A stretch of DNA of 64,000 nt from Macquaria australasica (taxonomy: Eukaryota; Chordata; Actinopteri; Centrarchiformes; Percichthyidae), in the NCBI GenBank assembly GCA_005408345.1, contig SEMN01000007.1, forward strand, positions 808,501 through 872,500, written 5' to 3'. Below the pieces are notes generated by a model. It searched no databases. It saw only the letters and a list, made by a program, of their open reading frames with translations, and was not told where the DNA came from. Position 1 is the first letter of the stretch, and each line of letters opens with the position of its first letter. A program made the translations under genes and the position numbers. Positions 41,501 to 48,020 of this stretch are shown here, in pieces.

Positions 41501-44500
41501 GAAATGACTGTAGGCGAACCACAACGAAAATACATACTGACACGTTCCCTGCTTAAAGGAAAATGTCGGAGTTGTTTGGCGGGGGGGTTAATTCTGTTCA
41601 ATTTTTGAGATTTTCAATGAACAAAACTAAAAACTACACAATGTGCACGCATTCTTTCCCACCACACATGCATAAAAAAACTTTTTTCCTCATCACTGAC
41701 AGCTGTGAAGAATCAAGTTACTGGAAACTTCATACTGAATGCAAAAAGTGAAGATGCTGAGTCAAAGACCTTCATCGAAAATGGTTTACAGTGGGAGTAT
41801 TCCATCGACGGTGAGAAGGAGACCCTGAAAACAGCTGGTCCTCTGCATGAAGGCATTGTAGTGCTGGTGAGTGGGACTGAATTGTCACTTTTTACTTTTT
41901 GCTTTTTTCATTGTCTAATAAACTTTATTCTTCGCCATGTTGCAGGTCATTCCCCAGGAAGAAGATGCAAAGATCAGCTTGACATACAAGTATATCATAC
42001 ATGAGGACCTGTTACCGCTTATTACCAACAACAATGTTCTTCTGGCTGAACTTGACACCTATGAGTGGGCACTGAAGAGCTGGTCTCAGTGCTCCAAACC
42101 TTGTGGGGGAGGTCAGTGAGTGTGTAAATAAGCAATTAAAGCATTTGGATTTTGGATTTGTGTATTTAACAATGCTATATGTCTGCATGACCTTGCTGGA
42201 AGAATAATTATTTACACTTTTCCATCCTTCAGGCATACAGTACACAAAATATGGATGCAGGAGGAAGAGTGACAGCCGTTTGGTACATCGGAACTTTTGT
42301 GAAACCAGCAAAAAGCCCAAACCCATCCGCAAACGCTGCAATGTCCAAGAGTGCAGCCAGCCCACGTGAGTGACTTTTATATTTCAAGGTAGTGCAGCAA
42401 TAAAAGGTAATAATGGCTTTGCCTCCATAGATCCACACTGACATCATTTCTGCCATTTTAGAAGGAACGTTAGGGCTATTCTTGACTAGCAGAGAGAAAA
42501 AAAAAGTAATGGCCATGTGACAGGGAAATATTTTCAAAGAGCCTGCTGTGCTGACAGGTGGGTGGTGGAAGAGTGGAGTCCCTGCAGTAAGAGCTGCGGG
42601 AAGCTTGGCTACCACACCAGGGCGGTGCAGTGCATGCAAGCGCTCCACAATGGAACCAACAGGCCCGTCCACAGCAAACACTGCACTGAGGATCGTCCGG
42701 AGACCAGGAGAGCCTGTAACCACACCACATGCCCCGCCCAGTGGAGGACAGGGGCCTGGTCTCAGGTGAGCGAGGAGGACAGCCAGCTGCACCACAAGTG
42801 CTTCAGTTCAAACTTAGTCTAGTTGTAACGTAAGTGTTGACTGAGTGGAGATTTAAGCATCACTGAATTAAGGCCGGTTGCACCACACAAACTAATTATT
42901 CCATAGCCGTTAACTGTTACTAAATATTTACACCTAGAGGGTCTCAAATTCAGTCAGTACTAGCTTAATAGAATAGTGGTAAAGTAACACCTTTGCAAAT
43001 TTCCAACACGTTACACCGATTTACCTTAGTACATGAAGGGCTTATTATTTTAGTTTTCATTGAAAACACAAGAAATACATTCAGGAATTACCAGGTATTT
43101 ATTTTGAATTTTAAAAACAGTAAATTACTTTTTGCAACATACCCACTTTGTAGTTTTATTATTTCCCATTTTTAACATCATCAGCAGCTCATTTGAGTTT
43201 CTATAACTGGATAATTTTCTGAGCTCACAGCAGAAGGACGTTGTAAACCACGTTAGCTATTCCTTTTTGCAGAGGGACGTCAGGTACATAAAGTCAGGGT
43301 GAATATCAAATTAAACTGATCTGTTTCTTAAAAAAATCCAGGTCCTTTTAAGTGAAAATCAAGAAGACCTGAAAATAATGAGCTTATGCCAAGTATATGC
43401 CAAGTCATAAAAATATAGAGGGATGGTAACACTTAATTTGAATGGGTGTGAATTTTCTCGCATAACATGAAACCTGACATAAACATGAATTAAACAAAAG
43501 GACTGTTGTCATTGTAATATCACTTTAAGGGCAAACCTGACTCTGCTCACATGGCTGTCATCAACGTTGACACATCTTGTCGTAAACATGTCGTGGCAAT
43601 CTTAATGCTAATGTTTGGATGCATGTGTCAAGATTAAATTGTTGTATGTGGTAGACCCTGACCATGGTTGGCAAGAGCTGTTACTTAGTAAATATATAAA
43701 TTAATACGTTTTCTATATATTTAATGTGTGTGTGTCTGTTTGTGTATTTTTATGTACGTGTGTGTGTTGGTGGTGTGGCAGTGTTCGGTGACCTGTGGCG
43801 AAGGGATTCAGCAAAGGCAGGTGGTTTGCAAGGCCAGCGACAACACCATCGGCGAATGTGAGGGCGAGAAGCCGGAAACAGTCCTCATTTGCAAACTAAG
43901 TCCTTGTCCAGGTGAGCTCCACATACATGCAATATAACTGGGAGCAATATTCACCAATTTACCAGTTTGCTGACTGTCTTACATACACTGTTAGAGAAAC
44001 TGCCTCTGCATGATCAACAGTATCAACAGTTAGAATTACAAATTTAACACAAGTCCACAGTGAAAGAATCAACTTACTTACGTCAGTTATGTCAAAAATT
44101 GGCACAGCAGGCCCAAATTGTAGGCTTAAACCTTTTTCATCACCCCGGGATGCCATTTACATAAACATTATGTGACTGACTACAGTTTTCTGTTTGTATG
44201 ATGAATCACACCAGCTGGTCTAACAGCACTTTAATGTACTTAAAGGCCAAAGAACCATCTGACCACCTAAAGGAAACTGTCTAAACTAAAAACATATTTT
44301 AGCTTCTGTGTCATACCATTTCTACACTGATGCCCTCCTGCAGCTTTTTCTCATGATTCTTTCTCTTTAAAGAGGTGGGAGCCACCAATTTGTTCAGTTT
44401 CCCTGCACAGGCAGTGAGTGGAAAATGGAGAAGAAGTCCAGGTTGTGCCCTGTGTTCTGTAAATAGCACCAGGCTTTATTATAGGTTTCAAACAAAATGG

Positions 44501-45396
44501 CTCTGTTTTCTTACAGTAGCAAGAGGTTGTCAAGAGCTTTTCTTAGGTCTCGTGGCTGTTTAACGTCTTATTTAGGAATATTTTTAGCCTAATTTTGTCC
44601 TCCTTTCCAGGACAGCCAGTGTCTTCTCTCACCATTGAAACAATGGAAAACTCCACAATAAAAGACAAAGCTGTACACCAAAGGGCGCCTGAAAACCCTG
44701 TCCACAAAATCTCTTCAAGTAAGTCAATATGTAATTTGTTTCAAAAATCAGAAGGGGTTTTTTGTTTTTGTTTTTATTTTCTTTTTTCAAATCTTGCTCT
44801 TAATGATGTGCTCTCTCCTGTTATTACTAGATGAGCCATGTCTGGGGGATAAATCGATTTTTTGTCAAATGGAGGTTCTCGCCCGTTATTGTTCCATCCC
44901 TGGATATAATAAGCTTTGTTGTGAGTCTTGCAACAAGAAAGACAACCTTGCCACATATGCCCCTGACCTCCAAAACACCCCAGTGGCCTCATTTGAACCT
45001 GAGACCTCCGCTCCTTCTTACCCTGCATCACCCAAGGCTCCTCTACCCGCTACGACCCAGAGCCTGCCGCAAACCACTAAAGCCATCGGCAGACGGCTTC
45101 GCTCCACTGTCCCGGTGCCAACCACCGCCGCCGCTGCTGAAGCCTCGCCATCCACAGGTGCTGCTCTGCCCCAGGGTCCCACCAGTGACTCCTTCCTCAC
45201 AGCTGGGAAGGGAGACTCAGACCCGGGGCCTATTCTACCTCCAGGGCTGCCACGGCCCACAGCAGACTCCAGTGGAGTTGCCTCTAAAGAGCACAGTCCA
45301 AACAGCACTTTAGGCCCAGTCGCTGCCAGGTCAAGAAGGGACGATTTAGGATCCGAGAGGGACTCGAGTCACAGAACCCTGTCAGCTCAGAAATGA
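9696..45396 (+). CDS. adamts14: adamts14, secreted procollagen N-proteinase; 3' 20 exons, 5' end outside the window
   Basis: ADAMTS metalloproteases of the ADAMTS2/3/14 group remove the N-propeptide of fibrillar procollagens outside the cell; adamts14 and adamts3 also act in VEGF-C processing and lymphatic growth in fish. Twenty exons with GT-AG borders join to 3,219 bp, exactly 1,073 codons with stop. Order, numbering from the first visible residue: prodomain end 1-80 with furin site RKRR 77-80; metalloprotease about 81-290 with zinc motif H226-E227, H230, G233, H236-D237 and Met-turn M253; disintegrin-like about 300-380; TSP1 repeat about 381-436; Cys-rich and spacer about 437-680; three more TSP1 repeats about 683-848; PLAC about 886-920; Ser/Thr/Pro-rich tail to 1072. 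ADAMTS14 is chosen over 2 and 3 from the words CGGGVRSR, PAYGGR, CARGEC, SCGKLG and CGEGIQQRQVVC. The PLAC wording is closer to ADAMTS3, so adamts3 is the alternative. Twenty exons fit exons 3-22 of a 22-exon gene. Confidence 0.9.
9853..12749 (+). other. adamts14 intron, no further gene seen
   Basis: About 2.9 kb of AT-rich sequence. I see no exon, RNA gene or clear repeat; the open frames at 10849-11816 are pyrimidine-rich and unlike any protein I know. Confidence 0.6.
12750..12946 (+). CDS. adamts14: adamts14 visible exon 2: furin site and start of protease domain
   Basis: Residues 53-118. Carries SESERKRRHAKK, where proprotein convertase would cut after RKRR (77-80), then the start of the catalytic domain (YNIEVLLAVDDSVVRFHG). 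Acceptor ttttgcag, donor gtaagt. The exon starts by completing the codon left by the previous exon. Confidence 0.95.
13032..13409. repeat. Non-autonomous DNA transposon (MITE-like) with terminal inverted repeats
   Basis: Starts tctagggctgcaac and ends gttgcagctctaga, which are inverted copies with one mismatch. The 378-bp body is AT-rich and has no ORF able to encode a transposase. TIRs plus small size mark it as a MITE; the superfamily is not determined. Confidence 0.8.
15740..16740. repeat. Degenerate interspersed repeat, low certainty
   Basis: Begins with 'tactttatttatagtacctttcaaagc' type sequence and 'caagtgcttcacaaa', which I associate with the start of an old fish transposon. No ORF of length is left. 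Borders are guesses. Confidence 0.35.
16800..17124. repeat. Palindromic 'TTAGCTTAGC' repeat, copy A
   Basis: Left arm with 'catgtctgtacgctaaata' and 'ggttagcataag', right arm with 'tgtttccagtctttgtgcta' and 'agctaagctaacc', ending in 'ctaactattcc'. The arms are inverted copies of each other. Related copies lie at 18950-19235, 25028-25360, 28388-28650 and 46150-46660. Confidence 0.8.
18422..18505 (+). CDS. adamts14: adamts14 visible exon 3: protease domain
   Basis: An 84-bp exon for residues 119-146, VDEIYHDESLG to IMVGYRQ, part of the metalloprotease fold before the active site. Acceptor ctttcag, donor gtgagc. Phase 0 at both ends. Confidence 0.95.
18950..19235. repeat. Palindromic 'TTAGCTTAGC' repeat, copy B
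   Basis: Left arm 'cagttagcttagcttagcat' with 'aagcagctagcctggctctg', right arm 'cagagccaggctagctgttt' and 'ctaagctaagctaacc'. The arms can pair over several tens of bases. Confidence 0.85.
20935..20966. repeat. (AC)16 microsatellite
   Basis: Uninterrupted AC dinucleotides within an adamts14 intron; likely polymorphic. Confidence 0.95.
21685..21832 (+). CDS. adamts14: adamts14 visible exon 4: protease domain
   Basis: Residues 147-195 plus one base: SISLIERGNPSRSLEQVCRW to FLTRQDFGPA. It carries a cysteine of the catalytic-domain disulfides and the conserved HAIFLTRQDFGP strand just before the active site. Acceptor tttctgcag, donor gtatgc. It is more GC-rich than its flanks. Confidence 0.95.
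21833..24357 (+). other. adamts14 intron, no further gene seen
   Basis: About 2.5 kb. Short frames only. There is a CTG/TGC triplet patch around 22985-23010 and a G-run near 23594-23610; neither is tied to a gene. Confidence 0.6.
24358..24463 (+). CDS. adamts14: adamts14 visible exon 5: first half of the zinc-binding site
   Basis: Residues 196-230 plus two bases. YAPVTGMCHPLRSC leads to FSSAFVVAHETGHV, which supplies zinc ligands H226 and H230 and the catalytic glutamate E227. The intron splits the valine codon inside the HExxHxxGxxHD motif. Acceptor tgcccag, donor gtgagt. Confidence 0.96.
25028..25360. repeat. Palindromic 'TTAGCTTAGC' repeat, copy C
   Basis: Left arm 'ggttagcttagcttagcata' with 'gggggaaacagctagcctg', right arm 'agagccaggctagctgtttc' with 'gctaagctaagctaacctg', ending near 'aatgtcagactatttgc'. 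Confidence 0.85.
27716..27955 (+). repeat. Decayed SINE-like teleost repeat
   Basis: Shares 'tacgtgggtttcctctgcg', 'acacatgcaggtta' and 'gatagactggcaacc' with 7908-8157, with many point changes. Confidence 0.6.
28388..28650. repeat. Palindromic 'TTAGCTTAGC' repeat, copy D (left half only)
   Basis: Starts 'aaaggaatagtttgactttt', then 'aacttagcttagcacaaaga' and 'aaacagctagcctggttctg'. No right arm follows, so this copy lost its second half or was interrupted. Confidence 0.75.
29304..29447 (+). CDS. adamts14: adamts14 visible exon 6: second half of zinc site, Met-turn
   Basis: Residues 232-278 plus two bases. LGMEHDGQGNRCADETSMGS supplies the third zinc histidine H236, followed by D237; M253 in SIMAPL is the Met-turn typical of metzincins. 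Ends AFHRYHWSRCSKQELNRYI. Acceptor ccccatcag, donor gtatgt. Confidence 0.96.
29633..29765 (+). CDS. adamts14: adamts14 visible exon 7: end of protease domain, disintegrin-like
   Basis: Residues 279-323, HSYDCLLDDPF to PGINYSMDEQCRFDFG, the family-typical link from the protease to the disintegrin-like domain. Acceptor ttttcctcag, donor gtaagt. Confidence 0.95.
29766..30144 (+). other. adamts14 intron, nothing else seen
   Basis: A 379-bp intron, AT-rich, without a repeat or gene that I can support. Confidence 0.7.
30145..30258 (+). CDS. adamts14: adamts14 visible exon 8: disintegrin-like domain
   Basis: Residues 324-361, FRTYDPCKQLWCSHPD to GPPVDGTECAPGK. Cysteine spacing matches the ADAMTS disintegrin-like module; the KTKKGPP stretch is near-invariant in the 2/3/14 group. 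Phase 0 at both ends. Confidence 0.95.
30446..30594 (+). CDS. adamts14: adamts14 visible exon 9: first TSP1 repeat
   Basis: Residues 362-410 plus two bases. WCFKGHCIW is followed by the TSP1 core SWGSWSKFGSCSRTCGGGV (382-400), with a WxxW-type C-mannosylation site (W383-W386) and a CSRTCG O-fucosylation-type site. Donor gtgagt. Confidence 0.95.
30595..33381 (+). other. adamts14 intron with a DNA-transposon-like repeat
   Basis: About 2.8 kb. Positions 31385-32480 look like a non-autonomous transposon. 32500-33380 is AT-rich with no gene I can support. Confidence 0.6.
31385..32480. repeat. Probable non-autonomous DNA transposon
   Basis: The left edge reads 'gtcccaaatccatactagat' and the right edge 'agtatgtagaatggattag', roughly inverted copies. 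The body repeats the words 'agtatactg' and 'cattgcattttgggag'/'cccacaatgcaaatgg' in both orientations. No transposase frame remains. Confidence 0.55.
33382..33554 (+). CDS. adamts14: adamts14 visible exon 10: end of first TSP1, start of Cys-rich domain
   Basis: Residues 411-468 plus one base. PAYGGRDCPGSTFDYQMC completes the first TSP1 repeat, and PYEDFRAQQC opens the Cys-rich domain. Ends WLPYEHPD. Donor gtaagt. Confidence 0.95.
33733..33866 (+). CDS. adamts14: adamts14 visible exon 11: Cys-rich domain
   Basis: Residues 469-513. EARKCELSCKSKETGEVVF, then MNQVMHDGTRCSY and FSVCARGECL. The phrase FMNQV with CARGEC is closer to ADAMTS14 than to ADAMTS2 or 3. Acceptor tgttttcag, donor gtatgt. 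Confidence 0.95.
33867..34894 (+). other. adamts14 intron, nothing else supported
   Basis: About 1 kb, very AT-rich at 34360-34640. A patch at 34130-34260 ('gttttcgttaacgaaaat') looks like an old repeat edge. No gene seen. Confidence 0.55.
34895..35018 (+). CDS. adamts14: adamts14 visible exon 12: Cys-rich to spacer
   Basis: Residues 514-554 plus one base: HVGCDKEVGSYKQEDKCGVC, EGDNSHC, then LTLTKTPKKN. Odd point: the near-invariant CGVCGGDN motif reads CGVCEGDN, with Glu at 534 (codon GAG). Acceptor ccctcacag; the intron starts gtaact, a weaker donor. Confidence 0.94.
35288..35368 (+). CDS. adamts14: adamts14 visible exon 13: spacer
   Basis: Residues 555-581 plus one base, GMLKMFDIPIGARHIVIEEN to SPHII. 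The word IPxGARHxxIEE is the conserved start of the ADAMTS spacer. Short exon of 81 bp; acceptor tgttag, donor gtgagt. Confidence 0.93.
35507..35545. repeat. (TG)n microsatellite
   Basis: About 19 TG units with one C interruption near the middle. Confidence 0.9.
37226..37515 (+). mobile_element. tRNA-type teleost SINE
   Basis: 'ggctcagtggttagtgctgt' and 'gcctcacagcaagaaggtcc' followed by 'tgggtttgtaccctggc' resemble tRNA-derived box A and box B of a pol III SINE promoter. The body continues with 'tgtgtggagtttgcatg' and 'ctgcccactgctcctaa'. I recognise this as a very common fish repeat from memory; the family name is not assigned. Confidence 0.65.
37580..41190 (+). mobile_element. Non-LTR retrotransposon (LINE), CR1/L2/Rex1-like, apparently full or near full length
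   Basis: A 5' leader from about 37580, a single intact ORF (37747-40830), a short 3' part and a terminal 'caataaaggcttatcttatc' with three to four TTATC units at about 41167-41187. There is no poly(A) tail; a 5-mer tail is usual in the Jockey/CR1/L2 group. It lies in the same orientation as adamts14 in an intron. I could not define target-site duplications. Lack of ORF1 suggests 5' truncation or a one-ORF family. Confidence 0.88.
37747..40830 (+). CDS. LINE ORF2-type protein: AP endonuclease and reverse transcriptase
   Basis: The longest frame has 1,027 codons; the true start may be M98 (38038), where the endonuclease fold begins with GNVRSITNKMDEL. Endonuclease motifs: TETWL, SGDFNHAPP (D252, N254, H255) and RSDHN (D302, H303). 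A proline-rich linker about 490-560 leads to the reverse transcriptase: LNGYRPVALTS, FFDFSSAFNTI (D709), GAPQGTVLAPFLF and the catalytic FSDD (D798, D799), then NASKTKELVVDF and YKYLGVHL. The usual F/YADD box reads FSDD, with both aspartates kept. The frame has no stop or shift, so the protein could be made; whether it is active is unknown. The protein nicks target DNA and copies its RNA there. Confidence 0.93.
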   Translation: MLFFGIFGVFWTFCLSFVETGLLMPLETASIVTAGSHGDSIVYTRDQLLALRHTAVLPPGERPDVPRELRRRRRGSRAGAQRRARRRRYTPVLPSIIMGNVRSITNKMDELAALTRHQREYRECSIMLFTETWLTALTPDTDVSVNGFQLLRADRTMESGKRKGGGLAMFVNDRWCNPGHITVKEQTCDKNIELLAVSMRPNYLPREFSHAIVMVAYIPPSANAEAACDVLLSAVSRLQTQHPDALLVISGDFNHAPPSSCLPTFTQYVTCHTRDNRILDLCYANTKDAYISLSLPPLGRSDHNLVHLRPVYRPLVRRLPAVPRTVKKWSNGAEDALKDCFDTTVWDIFSDAHGEDIDNLTDCLTDYINFCVENTIPTRTVRCFANNKPWITPDIKALLKEKKRVFVSGNKEELKSVQRELRRRIREGKNSYRRKLESQLQKNNTRGVWKGLKTISGHMDSKPRPAGDQKWADDLNVFFNRFDQASTPPPAPSPLQPSLPSTLPAYSPPPPSSHHSSLPTALSLQPLNTPTPQPGLGPSPHFTPANTPHSALMPPTSSTGLFLTTSQVRNELRKIRVGKAAGPDGISSRLLKSCADQLCGIVEHLFNLSLKLGRVPKLWKTSCLVPVPKTPHPKDLNGYRPVALTSHLMKTLERLVLVHLRPLVSPCMDPLQFAYQPRIGVDDAVIYLLHTSLSHLEKAGNTVRIMFFDFSSAFNTIQPRILGDKLEHAGVDHHLAAWILDYLTNRPQYVRLQDCVSDTLLCSTGAPQGTVLAPFLFTFYTADFTHNTSNCHLQKFSDDSAIVGLITNGDDGEYRELTQGFVGWCQQNRLQINASKTKELVVDFGRRKLPPPTPVNIQGTDIEIVRSYKYLGVHLNSKLDWSDNTDALFKKGQSRLFLLRRLRSFGVQGALLRTFYDSVVASAVLYGVTCWASGISSRDRKRLDRLIKKASSVLGCPLDSVEVVGGRRMVAKLSSLLENTSHPLHVTLSALGSSFSDRLLHPRCLKERYRRSFLPAAVRLYNQYNSR
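41703..41866 (+). CDS. adamts14: adamts14 visible exon 14: spacer
   Basis: Residues 582-636: AVKNQVTGNFILNAKSEDAE, SKTFIENGLQWEYSIDGEKE and AGPLHEGIVVL. Matches the mid-spacer of ADAMTS14/3. The upstream intron is the one with the LINE; the frame joins across it exactly. Donor gtgagt. Confidence 0.94.
41946..42111 (+). CDS. adamts14: adamts14 visible exon 15: end of spacer, second TSP1 starts
   Basis: Residues 637-691 plus one base. ISLTYKYIIHEDLLPLI ends the spacer; NNNVLLAELDTYEWALKSWS opens the second TSP1 repeat with CSKPCGGG. It follows an intron of only 79 bp. Donor gtcagt. Confidence 0.95.
42233..42365 (+). CDS. adamts14: adamts14 visible exon 16: second TSP1 repeat
   Basis: Residues 692-735 plus two bases, GIQYTKYGCRRKSDSRLV to KPKPIRKRCNVQECSQP. 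Conserved cysteine spacing of the TSP1 repeat. Donor gtgagt. Confidence 0.95.
42558..42765 (+). CDS. adamts14: adamts14 visible exon 17: third TSP1 repeat
   Basis: Residues 736-805. TWVVEEWSPCSKSCGKLGYH is the third TSP1 core; SCGKLG is an ADAMTS14-type signature. HNGTNRPVH has an N-glycosylation sequon (NGT), and NHTTC a second. Ends CPAQWRTGAWSQ, opening the fourth TSP1. Donor gtgagc. Confidence 0.95.
42766..43781 (+). other. adamts14 intron, nothing else supported
   Basis: About 1 kb, AT-rich, ending in a TG-rich tract (about 43725-43772) that abuts the next acceptor. Confidence 0.65.
43782..43911 (+). CDS. adamts14: adamts14 visible exon 18: fourth TSP1 repeat
   Basis: Residues 806-848 plus one base: CSVTCGEGIQQRQVVCKASD and ETVLICKLSPCPG. 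GEGIQQRQVVC agrees with human ADAMTS14 and differs from ADAMTS2 and 3. The acceptor (gtggcag) follows a purine-rich TG tract, so it is weak, but the frame fits. Confidence 0.94.
43912..44610 (+). other. adamts14 intron, nothing else supported
   Basis: About 700 bp with no repeat or gene that I recognise. Confidence 0.65.
44611..44718 (+). CDS. adamts14: adamts14 visible exon 19: linker before PLAC
   Basis: Residues 849-884 plus one base, GQPVSSLTIETMENSTIKD to PVHKISSS. Low-complexity linker with an N-glycosylation sequon (NST). Human ADAMTS14 has a linker ending in a similar HPINKISS word. Acceptor ctttccag, donor gtaagt. Confidence 0.9.
44831..45396 (+). CDS. adamts14: adamts14 visible exon 20 (last): PLAC domain and Ser/Thr/Pro-rich tail
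   Basis: Residues 885-1072 and stop TGA at 45394-45396. EPCLGDKSIFCQMEVLARYC and GYNKLCCESC form the six-cysteine PLAC domain. A tail of about 150 residues rich in Ser, Thr, Pro and Ala follows, expected to be disordered and O-glycosylated. A furin-type RSRR sits at 1051-1054. The tail has no close match in memory, as is usual for this region in paralogues. Confidence 0.93.
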
Positions 45397-46149
45397 ACAG
45401 TTAGCGATGTTGTGAACGTGCTGCTCAGTGAGACAGTCGCATACATCAGCTCATCCTTTGCAGCATCTGATAGACTCGCAGTCTTGCTGCAGTTATTTTC
45501 TGTCTGTTATTTTATTTTTTATTTTTTTTTGCAAAGATTTTTATTTTCCATGCCAGTGAACTTTGACCAGAACAGAGATGGTTACCTCATCAAAACTCCA
45601 GAGGGATCTGTGTGCAGCGTCACTCTGCCCTCTGTGCTTCAAATATGAAACGGAAGAAAAAAAAGTTGTCAGGTGCTGTAAACTAAAACGACTACAAGAC
45701 GTGTTCAAAATGTGATGACTGCATCGCTACATTCATGTTTTTATCTGTGTACAGTTGTATAAGCCTGTTTTTTCAAGTGCATTAGAACTACTATTGAACT
45801 TGTATTGTGAACATGTGAGGAGCGGTCAAAGGCCATGGTTTTGAAGGTGTCAGCTATGGAGACTAGAGTGTGCCACCAGAATAATTATAGACCCTGCCAG
45901 TGTTCACTCATAATCAATTAATATATTGCTAAGTTTAAAAATATACATGAAATTTTAATGTTGCATTCAATAATGCAAAGTAAATTTGTAGATTAACACT
46001 TTTGATTTCTTATTCTGTTTTAAGAATTGATAGAATTTTAAAATAGAATTTGAAATAGTATTTTCTGTTATTCAATTTACTAATGTCTCTCACAGTTCAT
46101 TGTCTGCTACAGTTTCCATTTTGTGATTCCTGTCACTCCAGACATGTGC

Positions 46150-46660
46150 AGGCCACTCTCATATCTGAGGCTGTTAGCTTAGCTTAAAGACTGGAAGCAG
46201 GGAGAAACTGTTCAGAGTTCAAAAATGTGCCTACCAACGCCTCTAAAGCTCACTAATTATAGCATGTTGTACTTTGTTTGTTTCATCTATATACAAACGT
46301 ATGTAAAAACAGTTTTTAGGTTTAGGGAGTTACTTGCTTTAACTATTTCTTGACGAGCAGCTGGGTGCAGTGACTTCTTGGAGTCTCGTCGTCACCAAGA
46401 AATAGCTACTTCCCCTAAAACCAACATTTTTAGTTTTTGTGTTTACAGTTTTTAGAGGTGTAGAGGTGATAGACGCATTTCTTTACTTCGGGCAGAGACA
46501 GGCTAGCTATTTCCCCTTGTTTCCAGTCTTTATGCTAAGCTAAGCTAATCTCCTCCTAGCTCCAGCTTCATGTTTTCAGTACAGACATGAGAGTGGTATC
46601 AATCTTATTATCTAATTCTCAGCAAGAAAGTAAATAAGCATATTTCCCAAAATGTCAAAA
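46150..46660. repeat. Palindromic 'TTAGCTTAGC' repeat, copy E (long form)
   Basis: Left arm 'ctgttagcttagcttaaaga' and right arm 'tttccagtctttatgctaag' with 'ctaagctaatctcc', ending 'catatttcccaaaatgtcaa'. The spacer is longer than in other copies. It may form part of the adamts14 3' UTR. Confidence 0.8.
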
Positions 46661-46780
46661 TTGTCGTTTTATTGATAATTTCATTTTTTATCTTTTTACT
46701 TAGATTTTTTTATTCTTCATTCAAATGCAAATGTCATTTATTAATTCATAATTGCTTTAAAAATGTATCTAATTGATAAT

Positions 46781-46786
46781 AATAAA
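46781..46786 (+). terminator. Candidate poly(A) signal of adamts14
   Basis: AATAAA about 1.4 kb after the stop codon. No transcript end can be read from the sequence, and use of another signal is possible. Confidence 0.35.
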
Positions 46787-47671
46787 ACAGCTGTTAAGTC
46801 TACAGTTATTCCAGTGACACACTCCAGACTCCATAGTCATCACTCCTGGCAGGGAGCTTCATGGCTTCTCTGCCCCCGGTGCTCTTTTTTGTTGTTTGTT
46901 CCCAAATCCAACGTACTGGTGATTATCCTCACTGGTAAGAAATCATGACTGTTTGTAAGCCAACCCCACTGTAGCATGCCCTCTGTCTGCCTTTGTGGAA
47001 GCTTTGAAAACAAAAAAAAAGATTTAAGAAAAAACTCATTACGTAATTTTTTGTAACTGGTATGTTTTCCCAGATAATAATGTATATAGTGTAAATTTCA
47101 AGTGATGAAAAGAAATTAACAACCAGGATTAGAACAGAAGGTATGTTGCAATTGGAAAATACAGGCGATGCTGTAAGTCTAGAGACTGTGGTTGGTCATA
47201 CTGTTACACCATTCCTGCATTGCAGTTCATAACATTATGTTTATTGTATAGTTCTTGTATATACGTACGTGAATGAAAGCTTTAAATGTTAATATTTATT
47301 GAATTTTTAAGTGGTATGGAGAACAAAGTAAAACACGTTTGAAAGAACTGAGATTCTTGTTATTTCACTTTCCTCTATTTAGCCTCCGTTTACTGTTGTC
47401 ATATTTAATTTTGAGCTGTTTCTTACTTGGCTTCCATTTAGAGGTGGACATGTACAACTATGTGAACATTTGTAATAGCTACTGTCCTTTAATCTTTTTT
47501 TTTTACAAACTATTCACATATTCATTCAGCCTGAACTGCGTCATGTAGATTTACTGTATTTGAGTTGAGAAGAGGCACCTGTTATGTAGTGTTGCTTTTA
47601 ATGTGGTATTCAAAATATTTTACAATGCGATGGATGAAAATGAATCAGGCAAAATAGGCACATTCAAATAC

Positions 47672-47677
47672 TTTATT
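47672..47677 (-). terminator. Candidate poly(A) signal of star2
   Basis: AATAAA on the minus strand, 344 nt past the star2 stop codon, in AT-rich sequence. It is the first clear signal downstream of the last exon. Confidence 0.45.
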
Positions 47678-48020
47678 CATTTTGTCCAGTCATATGCAGG
47701 GAGTCGTTCTGTTAGTCATGTGTCAACAGACGAGCTATGACTTGAGTCAGGAAATGTTAATGAGGTCTGAGTGGCACACTATGACATTATTTCCTATTAT
47801 AAACCAGCCTCCTTCTGCCAGGCTGGCACTTGGCTGCTGACGCTGGTCTCTGCCAGCTCTGTTCTGCTGAGCGTTGGAGCTGAGCGTCACCAGAAAGCAT
47901 TTCTGCTCTCGCTGAAAGGACAGGGTCCTGTTGAGCAGCCCAGCTGTCACCATGCCTCCATCTGTCAGTCTTCCTCTGTGAGTGATGACAGGGTGCTGCT
48001 GCGGAATGGGTGTCACACAG

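Larger units (their letters stand above)
35369..41702 (+). other. adamts14 intron holding a SINE and an intact LINE
   Basis: This 6.3-kb intron, the longest among the visible exons, is long chiefly because of a LINE at 37580-41190. It also has a TG run at 35507-35545 and a SINE at 37226-37515. Positions 35570-37200 and 41200-41700 hold no gene I can support. Confidence 0.8.
45397..47671 (+). other. adamts14 3' UTR and short convergent intergenic gap
   Basis: Non-coding. It has palindromic repeat copy E at 46150-46660. A poly(A) signal candidate is at 46781-46786. The end of the opposing star2 transcript is expected near 47650-47680, leaving under 1 kb between the two gene ends. Confidence 0.6.

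Noticed and set aside
42229..42795. 188-codon minus-strand frame
   Set aside because: It is the complement of two adamts14 TSP1 exons and the intron between them; low-stop composition explains the length.
45018..45308. 96-codon minus-strand frame opposite the adamts14 tail
   Set aside because: It mirrors the Pro/Ser-rich coding exon; no start context, splice sites or family.
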